Shown piece by piece: positions 17,165 through 26,368 of a DNA stretch of 64,000 bases (position 1 is the first letter of the stretch; each line of letters starts with the position of its first letter). The translations under genes and the position numbers were made by a program. The stretch spans positions 1 through 64,000 of the forward strand of contig JBKQVT010000150.1 of the NCBI GenBank assembly GCA_052139835.1, read 5' to 3'. The stretch comes from JBKQVT01 sp052139835 (GTDB lineage Bacteria > Planctomycetota > Planctomycetia > Pirellulales > Thermoguttaceae). The notes under the pieces are model-generated. The model ran no database searches. It was not told the DNA's origin and was given only the letters and a program-made list of their open reading frames with translations.

Positions 17165-18580
17165 ATGATGGACAAGCTCACGGTGGCCGAGGCGCGGCGG
17201 GCGGAAGCGGTGGGGCGGGAAGCCCTCGTGCAAGGCTGGGTGCGGACCCGCCGCGACAGCAAGGCGGGTTTCAGCTTCCTGGAACTCAACGACGGCTCCT
17301 GCTTCGGCAACGTGCAAGTGGTGGCCGCAGCCGCGCTGGAGAACTACGAAAGCGAGATCAAGCGGCTCACCACCGGCTGCAGCGTGAGCGTCGAGGGGCT
17401 GGTCAAGGCCTCGCCCGGCAAGGGGCAGGCCACCGAGCTCGAGGCGCGGCGCGTGACCGTCCACGGCTGGGCCGACCCCGAAACCTATCCCTTGCAGAAG
17501 AAGCAGCATTCCTTTGAATTCCTCCGCACGGTGGCCCACCTGCGGCCGCGGACCAACACCTTCGGCGCCGTCGCGCGGGTGCGCAACTGCGTCTGCCGCT
17601 CGATCCACGACTTCTTCCAGGAAGAAGGCTTCCTCTACGTCCACACCCCCATCATCACGGCCAGCGACTGCGAAGGGGCCGGCGAGATGTTCCAGGTCAC
17701 CACGCTCGATCTGAACAACGTCCCCATGCCGGTCGAAGGCTCGTATCAGCCCGACTGGGAAGTCGATTTCAGCCAGGACTTCTTCGAGCGGCCGGCGTAC
17801 TTGACCGTCAGCGGGCAGTTGGAGGCCGAGACCTTCGCCTGTTCGCTGGGCAAGGTCTATACCTTCGGCCCCACCTTCCGCGCCGAAAACTCCAACACCA
17901 CCCGCCACCTCGCCGAGTTCTGGATGGTCGAGCCGGAAATGGCCTTCTTCGAGCTGGCCGACAACATGGACCTGGCCGAGCGGTTTCTCAAGCGGATCGT
18001 CCGCGACGTGCTGGAAAAGTGCCCCGAAGACATGGAATTCTTCCGCCAGCGGATCGACGCGACCGTCGTCGAGACGCTGCAACAGGTCGTCGCCAGCAGC
18101 TTCGTCCGCCTGCCCTACACCGAGGCCATCGAGCTGCTGAGGAGCTCGGGGCGGGAGTTCGAGTTTCCCGTCCAGTGGGGCAGCGACCTCCAGGCCGAGC
18201 ACGAGCGCTGGCTGACCGAGACGCATTTCCAGTCGCCGGTGATCCTCTACGACTATCCGCGCTCGATCAAGCCCTTCTACATGCGTCTGAACGACGACGA
18301 CCGCACGGTGCGGGCGATGGACGTGCTGGTGCCGAAGGTGGGCGAGATCATCGGCGGCAGCCAGCGCGAGCATCGCCTCGAGGTGCTGGAGATGCGGATG
18401 AAGGAGCAGGGCTTGAACCCGGAGAACTACTGGTGGTATCGCGACCTGCGGCGTTACGGCACGGTGCCGCACAGCGGTTTTGGTCTGGGCGTGGAGCGGG
18501 TGCTTTTGTTTGTCACCGGCATGACGAACATCCGCGACGTGATCCCCTTCCCGCGGACGCCGGGAGTGGCCGACTTCTGA
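17165..18580 (+). CDS. asnS: Asparagine-tRNA ligase
   Basis: 471 aa. The N-terminal OB-fold anticodon-binding domain (about 15-110, VQGWVRTRRDSKAGFSFLELNDG) is followed by the class IIb catalytic core: motif 2 FRAENSNTTRHLAEFWMVEPE, motif 3 GFGLGVERVLLFVTGMTNIRDV and the ending IPFPRTPG. The NSNTTRHLAEF form and the internal insertion distinguish AsnRS from AspRS. It charges tRNA-Asn directly with asparagine. Two adjacent ATGs (17165, 17168) could both serve as start. Upstream is a double palindrome and no strong Shine-Dalgarno. Confidence 0.95.
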   Translation: MMDKLTVAEARRAEAVGREALVQGWVRTRRDSKAGFSFLELNDGSCFGNVQVVAAAALENYESEIKRLTTGCSVSVEGLVKASPGKGQATELEARRVTVHGWADPETYPLQKKQHSFEFLRTVAHLRPRTNTFGAVARVRNCVCRSIHDFFQEEGFLYVHTPIITASDCEGAGEMFQVTTLDLNNVPMPVEGSYQPDWEVDFSQDFFERPAYLTVSGQLEAETFACSLGKVYTFGPTFRAENSNTTRHLAEFWMVEPEMAFFELADNMDLAERFLKRIVRDVLEKCPEDMEFFRQRIDATVVETLQQVVASSFVRLPYTEAIELLRSSGREFEFPVQWGSDLQAEHERWLTETHFQSPVILYDYPRSIKPFYMRLNDDDRTVRAMDVLVPKVGEIIGGSQREHRLEVLEMRMKEQGLNPENYWWYRDLRRYGTVPHSGFGLGVERVLLFVTGMTNIRDVIPFPRTPGVADF

Positions 18581-18671
18581 GAGCGGCGGAGACAAAGCAA
18601 AAGTCCACCACGGCACGGAGGACATGAAGGGGAAAGACGAGGGGTTGTAGATTACCTCGGGAGATCGTGCC

Positions 18672-19688
18672 ATGGGACGTGTGCCCGTTGTTATCGCGTT
18701 TAGTTTGGTTGCCGCGTGGGGATTGGTTTGGAGTCCCCGTACGCCGGCCGCCCCGCCGGAGAAGATCGAGCGGCTCCGCGAGGCCAAGCTCGCCGAAAAG
18801 GCGACAGAGGTCTTGGGCGGCCGGCTGACGGTGCGTCTGCCCTCGGGAGCGCACGCGGAGCCGCGGCCCCATTCGATCATGGCAGCGCCCGAGCCGGAGG
18901 ACCATGAGACGCGGATCATCTTCGACGCCGGTCCTGAGAGGCTCGTGCTCCTGGCAAAGGAAACCTTCGCCTTCGCCGGGGAGGACCTGGAGATTGATGT
19001 GCGGGAGTGGCTGGCAAAATCGAAGTTCAATTACCGAGCCAAGACCGTTCCACACCCTGCCAAAGGGCTCAAGGCCGTGGCAATCACTCCGCTGGCCGGC
19101 CTCGACCACAGCTTCGGGTTCGTCGAGGGTATCTGCGTCGAGTCCACTGACCGGACGATCCAGACGCTCGACGTGTACGTCAATGGGGTGGCCGCGAAAG
19201 ACCCGCAAGGCTGCCGGGCGCTGGCCCACGAGATTCTCTCGTCGGTCGCACCAGGCAAGAGAAAGCTACAACTGGCTGCGGGCCAGCGGCGGTTGTACGC
19301 TTACTCGAAGGAATTGGAGATCTCGATTACCGTCGATCAGAACACCGTCGCCGAGACCCAGGACGGCCCCGACTTCCTCGTCCATCGCTTGTTCACCATC
19401 GGGCGGTTGGGGACTGATCCGGACACCATCGGGGTGTACCTTGGAAACGCCCCCGACTTCAAGCCGGGGGCAAAGAAAGGTTCCGGAACGATGTTCGGCA
19501 AGAACATCGACTGGCACTTGCTGCCCGAAGGGAAAGGCATGGAAACCCTTTGTGACTTGCCGATACCCGGCGACAAGCTCGTCGCCCACGTGTGGATCCA
19601 TGCCGCCACCGACGCCCGACTGGCCGCACTGAAAAAGGCAGCGGAGACCCTGAAACTGGTGAAGTCCCAAGGCCCTGCGCGGAAGTGA
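18672..19688 (+). CDS. Secreted hypothetical protein
   Basis: 338 aa with an N-terminal signal peptide (VPVVIAFSLVAAWGLVW) ending before AAPPEK. The body is a mixed alpha/beta sequence without a recognised motif. The middle part (FNYRAKTVPHPAKGLKAVA, HSFGFVEGICVES) has the rhythm of small beta-rich lipid- or ligand-binding folds, but this is only an impression. The gene lies 91 bases after asnS and converges with the PilZ gene 27 bases on. Probably periplasmic. Confidence 0.65.
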   Translation: MGRVPVVIAFSLVAAWGLVWSPRTPAAPPEKIERLREAKLAEKATEVLGGRLTVRLPSGAHAEPRPHSIMAAPEPEDHETRIIFDAGPERLVLLAKETFAFAGEDLEIDVREWLAKSKFNYRAKTVPHPAKGLKAVAITPLAGLDHSFGFVEGICVESTDRTIQTLDVYVNGVAAKDPQGCRALAHEILSSVAPGKRKLQLAAGQRRLYAYSKELEISITVDQNTVAETQDGPDFLVHRLFTIGRLGTDPDTIGVYLGNAPDFKPGAKKGSGTMFGKNIDWHLLPEGKGMETLCDLPIPGDKLVAHVWIHAATDARLAALKKAAETLKLVKSQGPARK

Positions 19689-19715
19689 GCATGCGTCAGG
19701 GGCCCGTCGCCGGGC

Positions 19716-21014
19716 CTACAACTGCGTGCGGCCGAGGAAGCGGCAGCCGATGAGGAATTGCCGCTGGCCGTTGTTGACCTTCTCGGCATAGCGGGCCACC
19801 TGGGCGGCGAAGTGGGTGACCGCTGGCGGCTTGCCCAGGGCCACGATCAGTTTGTCGAAGTCCGGCACGCGGTCCAGGAAGAAGGAGAGCCCGCCGGCGG
19901 AAATATCGCAGCAATCGACCTCGAAGAAGTCGCCCGCCAACGGCATGCTGCCGTCGGTGACCGGCGCGATCATCTGGCGGTACTGGAAGGTGCGTCGCGG
20001 GCTGGCCCGCAACTCCTTTCCACCCGGAGTGGGACGCATCTGCAGCGACTGCGTGGCCTGATCGAAGCAGGGCACGCCGCTGAGCAACAGCAATTGCGGC
20101 TTGCCCTCGGCATCGCAGGTGAAGCGCAGCGACCAGGCGACGCGGAGCCGTTGGCCGTCCTTGGTCATGAGGTTGCCGTCGAACTTCAGGGCGGCGCGGT
20201 CTCGAACCGCCTTCCGCAGCGTGCCGTGGAAGAGGTCGAGGTCCTCCGGCGCCGCGAAGACGCTGACGAAGGGCCGCTGCCGCACCTGTTCGAGGACGAA
20301 GCCGGTGGTCTGCCGGCAGGCCGGGTTGATGTCCACGATCCTCCCCTCGAGGTCCAGCACGATGACCAGCGATTCGACGGCCTCCAGGAGGGCCGCCGTG
20401 AAGTTGCGATTCTGCTGGAGGGCCTCGTCGGCTCTTATCCGCGCGATCGCAACCATCAGCAGATGACCGATCATCTCGACGAACTGCGTGTCGGAGGTGC
20501 TGAAGGGCTGCGGCCGGCGGCGGTAGACGCCCAGCGTGCCGAAGGGCTCCTTGTCTTGGCCCAACGGCGCCGTCAGCGCGGCGCGGACGCCGAGCTTGCG
20601 GAGCGCGAGGTCGCAAAACCGCGTCTCGGCGGTCACGTCGCCGCTGGCCACGGCTGTGCCCGCCGCCAGGGCGAATCCCGCCATCGACTCTTCGGCGCGG
20701 AGCGACGAGGAGGAGACGGCCGGCTCGATGGGCTGGGCATCCATCAGACTGGAGACGACCCGCAGCAAGAGCGCCTCGCCCCCGGCGACGACCTGGCTGG
20801 CGCCGCCGAGTTCGGCCTGCAGGACATCGGCCACCAGGGCGATGGCATCTTGCGTCAAGGCGGTCAGGGAAGGCCGCGTATGGATGCGGCGGCCGAAGGC
20901 CAGCACGGCCGCCCGCTGCCGGTTGCGGCTTTCGGGGTCCTCGTCGCCGGGCGGAGGCGCGGCGGTGGCTTCCACGCCGCTCCCCGGCGTCACAGGTGTG
21001 TCAACAGTGGCCAT
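19716..21014 (-). CDS. GAF-PAS-PilZ signalling protein
   Basis: 432 aa, soluble. Residues about 35-180 look like a GAF domain (IALVADVLQAELGGASQVVA; RKLGVRAALTAPLGQDKEPFGTLGVY). Residues about 200-315 are a PAS domain (AVESLVIVLDLEGRIVDINPACRQTTGF). The C-terminus (about 335-432) is PilZ-like: RRTFQYRQ, then after about 25 residues DISAGGLSF, the DxSxxG part of the c-di-GMP site; the first Arg pair is spaced one residue wider than in canonical PilZ. There is no kinase or cyclase output, so a cytoplasmic receptor joining small-ligand sensing with c-di-GMP is likely. The start at 21014 is chosen by domain position; the frame is open to 21296. Confidence 0.75.
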   Translation of the reverse strand: MATVDTPVTPGSGVEATAAPPPGDEDPESRNRQRAAVLAFGRRIHTRPSLTALTQDAIALVADVLQAELGGASQVVAGGEALLLRVVSSLMDAQPIEPAVSSSSLRAEESMAGFALAAGTAVASGDVTAETRFCDLALRKLGVRAALTAPLGQDKEPFGTLGVYRRRPQPFSTSDTQFVEMIGHLLMVAIARIRADEALQQNRNFTAALLEAVESLVIVLDLEGRIVDINPACRQTTGFVLEQVRQRPFVSVFAAPEDLDLFHGTLRKAVRDRAALKFDGNLMTKDGQRLRVAWSLRFTCDAEGKPQLLLLSGVPCFDQATQSLQMRPTPGGKELRASPRRTFQYRQMIAPVTDGSMPLAGDFFEVDCCDISAGGLSFFLDRVPDFDKLIVALGKPPAVTHFAAQVARYAEKVNNGQRQFLIGCRFLGRTQL

Positions 21015-21181
21015 AATCCAATATATGCTATTCTTCCGGGAAAATGGGGTGGGAAAATGCCGGCCGGTTTTGCGGAAAAAAACGGTGGCGCCACCGCCCG
21101 CAGGGGTATTTGCCGCACCGCACAAAACCGCTACCATGGAGCAACTCGGCAACGAATATGACCTCCATTTCAGGAGTTTCC

Positions 21182-23902
21182 ATGAGTAATGTTCTCCGCG
21201 TCGGCGGCGTCGCCTTTCTCCTCTTGTTTTCCCTCCTGACGGCTGCGGCGGAAGAGAAATCCCCGCCGCCGGCGGCGGCGCAGCCGGCCGCGCCACGCTA
21301 TGCCAGCGTCCGCGCCCTGGGGGAAAACGTCACCCTGGCCACGCTGGAGAACGGCTTGACTGTCATCGTCCAGGAGAACCACGTGGCGGCGGTGGCCACG
21401 GTCCGCTGCTACGTGAAAAACACCGGCAGCGCCTTCGAGGGGCGCTACCTCGGGGCGGGCCTGAGCCACGTGCTGGAACACGTCGTCTGCGGCGGCAGCA
21501 CCCAGCGGCGCAGCGAGAAGGAGATCCAACGGATCATCGAGTCCTTCGGCGGCGCCACCAACGCCTACACCACCAACGAGACGACCTCGTTCCACATCGA
21601 CTGCCCGGTGAAGAACGTCCTGACCGCCGTGGACCTGGTGGCCGACGCCATGCAGCACGTCCGCTTCGAGCCCGCCGAGTTTAACCGCGAGCTGAAGGTC
21701 GTGCGCCGCGAGTTGGCCGACGACGAGGCGGATCGCGGGCACGTGCTGGACGACCTGTTGGACGCCACCGTCTACACGACCAGTCCCATGCGCTGCCCGG
21801 TGATCGGCTACCTGCAAGTCCTCAACGGCACGACCAACCAGGCGATCATCGACTTCTATCACGAGCGCTACGTGCCCAACAACCAGGTGTTCGTGGTGGT
21901 GGGCGACGTGAAGACACGGGAGATATTGGAGGCGGTGGCCCGGCAATGGGCGGGCACGCCCCGCGGCCGCGAGACCGACGTGCCCCTGGCCGCCGAGCCG
22001 GAGCAACTCGCGCCCCGCCAGGCCGCGCGCGAGATGGAGGGCAAGACCTACGACACCGTGCTGGCCTGGCCGACGGTGAAGCTCTCGGACCCCGACATGT
22101 ACGCCCTGGACCTGGCGGCGTATATCCTCGGCGAAGGGGAAAGCTCGCGGCTGGTGCGGCGGTTGAAATACGACCGGCCGCTGGTGCAGTCCATCGCCGC
22201 GGTCAGCGAGACGCCGCACTTCGTCCGCGGCTACTTCGCCGTCGAGGCCAGTTGCCTGCCCGAGCGGTGGCGGCCGGCCACGGAGGCCATCCTCGGGGAG
22301 GTCTACCGGCTGCGCGAAGAGTTGGTCGACGAGGCGGAGTTGGCCAAGGCCAAGAAGCAGAAGGCGGTCGAGTGGCTCTTCGACCGCCAGACGGTGCAGC
22401 AGGCGGCGGAGAGCCTGGGGCGCGGTTTCCTGGCGGCCCATGATCCGCTATTCGACCAGGCCTATGCGCGCAACATCCAGAAGGTGACGGCGGAAGAAGT
22501 GCGCGGGGCCGCCCGCCGCTGGTTCGTCCCCGAGCGGCTCAACCGCGTGACCATCGCGCCGCCGGGGGGCGCGCCGAAGGCCGCCGCCGAGGCCGCGGCC
22601 GCCGGCAGCGGAAAGGTCACGCTGGTGCGATTGTCCAACGGGTTGCGCGTGCTCGTCAAGCGGCACGCCAACCTGCCGCTGGTGAATATCCAGGCCTTCG
22701 TGCTGGGCGGCGCGCTGGTGGACGACGAGAAGACCGCCGGCCGCGCCTCCCTGGTGGCCGACATGCTCGACCAGGGGACCGCCGACCATACGGCCGCGGC
22801 CATCGCCCGCTATTTCGACTCCATCGGCGGCCGGCTTTCCTTCGGCTCCGGCCGCTTCACCGTCTTTGGCGAAGCCACCACGCTGCGGGAAGACTTTCCG
22901 CAGGCGGCCGCGGTGTTCGCCGAGTGCTTCCTGCGCCCGACGTTTCCCGCCGGGCAGTTCGCCAAGATCCAGGGGCTCGCCCTGGGGGCCATCGCCGACC
23001 GCACGGCCGATCCGGAGGCCGAGATCGCCGAGGTCTTTGCCGACCACCTCCCCGCCGCCTCGCCCTATCACCTGGTCACGGAAGGGAAGGCGGAGTCGGT
23101 GCGGGCCCTGACGCGCCTCGACCTTGCCCGCTTTCACAACAAGTATTTCGTCCCCAAGCACATGGTCGTCACCATCTTCGGCGACATCGAACCGGACCGT
23201 GCCGTGGCCCTGGCGGGGAAACTCTTCGGCGGCTCGTACCCCGCGGCGGCGCCGAAGATCGACTTCCGGCGTCCCAACACCCTGCCGGAGTCCGCCGCCT
23301 ATCACAAGCAAACCGGCAAGGACACAGGCATGATCCTGCTGGGCTACCCCTGCGAGAGCATCTTCCAGCGGAAGGACCACGCCGCCATGACCGTGCTGAC
23401 GGCCGTGATGTCGGGCTACGCCTATCCGGGCGGGTGGCTGCACAACGAGCTCCGCGAGGCGGGCCTGGTCTACTACGTGCAGGCCATGCCCATGACCGGG
23501 CCGGTCCCCGGCTACTTCACCATCCTCTCGCAGACCCAGCCGGCGAAGGTCGCCGAAGTGGTTGCGCACATCCGCCGCGACGTGGAGCGAGCCCGCCAGG
23601 GGAAGATCACGCCGGAGGAGTTCACCACGGCGGTCGAGCGGATCATTGCCATGCACGCCCAGGAGAACACGACCATTGCCGGCCAGGCGCGGCTGGCCGC
23701 GCTCGACGAGCTTTACGGCCTGGGCTACGACTACGACAAGACGTTCGACCAGCGGATTAAGGCGGTGACGCGAGACGACGTGGCCGCCGTGGCCCGGAAA
23801 TATCTGGACAAGTCGCTCTTGACCACCAGCTCGCCGGAGAAGACGGCGCCTTCGGGGCAGTTGGGCGGCGCCTCCAGTTCCCAGACTCGCAAGGATGATT
23901 GA
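21182..23902 (+). CDS. M16-family zinc peptidase, two-domain (pitrilysin/processing-peptidase-like)
   Basis: 906 aa. A signal peptide (VLRVGGVAFLLLFSLLTAAA) makes it a periplasmic enzyme. The inverted zinc motif HVLEH (H96, E99, H100) and the distal E177 (about 77 residues on) complete the active site in the first half. The second half (from about residue 480, VTLVRLSNGLRVLVKRH) repeats the fold without HxxEH, as in normal non-catalytic partner halves. Role: degradation of peptides in the periplasm. AGGAG lies just upstream of the ATG. It is divergent from the GAF-PAS-PilZ gene; the 167-base gap between them should hold both promoters. Confidence 0.92.
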   Translation: MSNVLRVGGVAFLLLFSLLTAAAEEKSPPPAAAQPAAPRYASVRALGENVTLATLENGLTVIVQENHVAAVATVRCYVKNTGSAFEGRYLGAGLSHVLEHVVCGGSTQRRSEKEIQRIIESFGGATNAYTTNETTSFHIDCPVKNVLTAVDLVADAMQHVRFEPAEFNRELKVVRRELADDEADRGHVLDDLLDATVYTTSPMRCPVIGYLQVLNGTTNQAIIDFYHERYVPNNQVFVVVGDVKTREILEAVARQWAGTPRGRETDVPLAAEPEQLAPRQAAREMEGKTYDTVLAWPTVKLSDPDMYALDLAAYILGEGESSRLVRRLKYDRPLVQSIAAVSETPHFVRGYFAVEASCLPERWRPATEAILGEVYRLREELVDEAELAKAKKQKAVEWLFDRQTVQQAAESLGRGFLAAHDPLFDQAYARNIQKVTAEEVRGAARRWFVPERLNRVTIAPPGGAPKAAAEAAAAGSGKVTLVRLSNGLRVLVKRHANLPLVNIQAFVLGGALVDDEKTAGRASLVADMLDQGTADHTAAAIARYFDSIGGRLSFGSGRFTVFGEATTLREDFPQAAAVFAECFLRPTFPAGQFAKIQGLALGAIADRTADPEAEIAEVFADHLPAASPYHLVTEGKAESVRALTRLDLARFHNKYFVPKHMVVTIFGDIEPDRAVALAGKLFGGSYPAAAPKIDFRRPNTLPESAAYHKQTGKDTGMILLGYPCESIFQRKDHAAMTVLTAVMSGYAYPGGWLHNELREAGLVYYVQAMPMTGPVPGYFTILSQTQPAKVAEVVAHIRRDVERARQGKITPEEFTTAVERIIAMHAQENTTIAGQARLAALDELYGLGYDYDKTFDQRIKAVTRDDVAAVARKYLDKSLLTTSSPEKTAPSGQLGGASSSQTRKDD

Positions 23903-24041
23903 GGATTGGGGGCGAGAAGACCGGCGTCTTGGCGTGGAGTCCTCATACCCAAGGACGTTGCCATAGCCTTGGTTGTCGTTGGTGTTGTTTCAACGGAATT
24001 CCCGGACACCCTCCGCTGACTCAGAAGGACTCTTTATCGTG

Positions 24042-24977
24042 TCAATGACTCGCGGGCAGGTCGATAAACAACTCCCCAAGCGTCCGACGCCATTCATAAC
24101 CAGCAGGCGCCCTATGTATTCCGATCACTTTTCCTTCCTTGAATATGACCAGTATGTTTGAAAAGTGAAGCATGTAGTCTATGTCGAACGATTCGTTGCT
24201 GCCATAGATTTTGTAGGAGCCTGCTTCCACTTTTCCCGATTCAAGTGCCTGCGCCCTGAGCACGGATTCCACCTCCGATTCCGTCATTCCGATTCTTAGC
24301 CGGGAGGCGTTGTAGTGATCGCGCAAGGCGGCGTTCTTATTGATCTCCTTATTCCGTTTTGCAGACAGGGCGGGTTCGAGGGCGAGGTATGCGGCTGTCA
24401 AGCCCACGTCTATGTGCTGAGGCGGCGCGGCTCCGGCCCTAACCTCCTTTTCCAAGTCTGCAACACTTACAGGCTTACTTTCGACTGCCCGGATGAGGCG
24501 ACGGAAATCGCCTATCTTGATCGGCTTGGCACGACTCCGCCGTTTCCCGCTGTCATCAATTACTTCCTCCTGATCCCATTCTGGCCATCGAACAAATTTC
24601 TTGAACTTGTCGCCAACGAATATGGCCCACACGGCTCTCCCTCCGACCCTGTAGGGGCCCCCAAAGAGACCATAGCTGATAGCCGAGACGTTCTTTCCTT
24701 CATACTCGGTGGCCTCTTCAAAATCACCCCCCCACTGAACATCTTTGAGAATGTCATTTTTCGATCTTTCGGGTCGAAATTTCTCAATATCACTAGCATC
24801 GAGACAATAATCGGCCGAAGCCGGTTTGGTGTGAAGGTTGCTCGTTTTTCCACGATCCATGCGTTCGCCTCCCGACTTGTCGGCGGGCTTGGCACACCCC
24901 GCGAGACAGGCGGACACCAGCGCCGTCAAGAGAGACCGCAACACCATATGCCGACGGTTCTTGCCGCATGAAACCAT
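24042..24977 (-). CDS. Lipoprotein with BamE/SmpA-like C-terminal motif
   Basis: 311 aa. The N-terminus has a lipobox, SACLAGC, with the lipidated Cys near residue 28. The C-terminal quarter contains LRIGMTESEVESVL, the phrase typical of BamE/SmpA-like small domains, followed by beta strands ending in LGELFIDLPASH. The middle part is unrecognised. It may therefore be an envelope lipoprotein, but I cannot assign a BAM role because the size and the rest differ. ATG at 24977, or at 24947. The G+C content is visibly lower than in neighbouring genes, which may point to separate origin. Confidence 0.6.
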   Translation of the reverse strand: MVSCGKNRRHMVLRSLLTALVSACLAGCAKPADKSGGERMDRGKTSNLHTKPASADYCLDASDIEKFRPERSKNDILKDVQWGGDFEEATEYEGKNVSAISYGLFGGPYRVGGRAVWAIFVGDKFKKFVRWPEWDQEEVIDDSGKRRSRAKPIKIGDFRRLIRAVESKPVSVADLEKEVRAGAAPPQHIDVGLTAAYLALEPALSAKRNKEINKNAALRDHYNASRLRIGMTESEVESVLRAQALESGKVEAGSYKIYGSNESFDIDYMLHFSNILVIFKEGKVIGIHRAPAGYEWRRTLGELFIDLPASH

Positions 24978-25077
24978 TTGTCAGACCCTTTCGCTTATAA
25001 GTCGCCTCACGGGCATAAGGCGAGCGCCTTGGGCAAATATAACGCCCCGGCGAGAAATAGACGAGCCCATTGGCGTG

Positions 25078-25097
25078 CCACGGCTGTGTCAGCCGTG
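25078..25097. repeat. Palindrome, family B (single)
   Basis: ccacggctgtgtcagccgtg is a short palindrome (cacggct-gtgtc-agccgtg) in a 179-base gene-free gap. The same 20-mer recurs at 49741-49760 where it is paired with its reverse complement. Confidence 0.75.
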
Positions 25098-25156
25098 TTG
25101 TTGCGCCGTCGGCGTGGTCTGCACGGCATCAAGCCCCATCGGCGTGAATCACCACG

Positions 25157-26131
25157 CTAGAAGTCGTACCACATGCCGACGCCGATCTGCTGCTCGTACT
25201 GGTCGCCGAACTGGTACTGCTCGGACTTGCCGTTGAAGTATTCCAGGCCGGTGCGGAAGAGGTGCCCGCTGCGGCCCCGCCATTGCCAGCCGGCCTGCAC
25301 CGTCAGCCCGCCGCCGAATTGCACCTCCTGGCGGAGATGGGCGTTGATGGCGAAGAAGGGCGCGCCCTCCAAGCCGGTGGGCCGCATGGGACTGAACTCG
25401 AAGCCGAATTGAAACTCCCAGGGCTCGGTGTCGCCCCAGTCGTAAAATGCCCAACCTACTTCGCCATAGATCCGCACGTCGGGGATCGGCCGATACGCCA
25501 GCCCCAGCACCAGGGCGTCGCGGGAGAAATCCACCCGCGCGACGCCGGGATTCTCCAGCAGGTACTGGTCGCCCAAGTGCGAACTGAGGTGGTAGAGGGA
25601 GAACTTCGTCTCCCACGGCCCGCTCCGCCAGGTCAAGGCCCCGCCGGCGCGAAAGTCGACCGCCACCAGGTCGCGTTCATAGTTGAATATCAGCCGCGGA
25701 AAGGCGGCCGCCTCGAGGTCGAACTGAAAACCCTCGGGAAGGAGCTTGTCCTCGTTGCCGAAGCGCAGCAGTCCCACGCGGGCCCCCATGGCGATGTTCC
25801 AGATCCAGCCCATCCGCTGGTCATAGACCCACTCGCTGCCGATCCGCGGTTCCCGTTCCCCGGCGAGGTACGAGGGATACATCAGCCCGTCCGGCAGGAG
25901 TTGCCAGGTGTAGGACTCCGGCGACGTGGCATAGCCTTGCGGCGGCGCCGCCGCGCCGGCGGCGGCCGGTCCGGGAGGGACAAAGATGGCCTCGGACGGG
26001 GGCGGGACCGTCGAGTCCGAGGGCATCATCATGATCGGCGGCGACGGTTGCATCTGGGCCCCGGCGCGGACGCACAGCAACGATGCCAACAGGCAGCCGA
26101 CGGACAGGAGGATACGACGGTAGCGGCACAT
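25157..26131 (-). CDS. DUF1207-type outer-membrane beta-barrel protein
   Basis: 324 aa. A signal peptide (YRRILLSVGCLLASLLCVRAGAQ) and a Pro/Ala/Met-rich linker are followed by SYTWQLLPDGLMYPSYLAGEREPRIG, the hallmark opening of DUF1207 proteins common in planctomycetes. The rest alternates amphipathic strands with many aromatic residues and ends in WYDF, a C-terminal aromatic signal for outer-membrane insertion. Function of the family is unknown. The ATG at 26131 is chosen so that the signal peptide is N-terminal. Divergent from the AAA+ gene. Confidence 0.8.
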   Translation of the reverse strand: MCRYRRILLSVGCLLASLLCVRAGAQMQPSPPIMMMPSDSTVPPPSEAIFVPPGPAAAGAAAPPQGYATSPESYTWQLLPDGLMYPSYLAGEREPRIGSEWVYDQRMGWIWNIAMGARVGLLRFGNEDKLLPEGFQFDLEAAAFPRLIFNYERDLVAVDFRAGGALTWRSGPWETKFSLYHLSSHLGDQYLLENPGVARVDFSRDALVLGLAYRPIPDVRIYGEVGWAFYDWGDTEPWEFQFGFEFSPMRPTGLEGAPFFAINAHLRQEVQFGGGLTVQAGWQWRGRSGHLFRTGLEYFNGKSEQYQFGDQYEQQIGVGMWYDF

Positions 26132-26368
26132 GGATGAGGGCTTTCGCAGAAAGAGAAGGCCGCATACTGTACTGGTTTTTCCCCCCGGCGACAAGGCGAC
26201 TTGCGGTGTTGCTAAGTGATTGATTTGCAAGGGGTTGCGATATGACGACGCCGGGCGCGCTACCCCTCCGCGCTGTGCAGTCCCAGCGTGGGGCCACCTG
26301 TCGGATCACGCCGCGCTGCTCTAGAATGGCCGTTGCCGGCGCCTTTTGCCCCCCTGCGGAGCTTGACG

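Noticed and set aside
16574..19030. 818-codon minus-strand open frame across the protease, asnS and the following gene
   Set aside because: It runs antisense through three well supported genes and has no recognisable domain.
21182..23902. Second zinc site in the C-terminal half of the M16 peptidase
   Set aside because: The expected HxxEH is absent there; the second half is the usual inactive partner.
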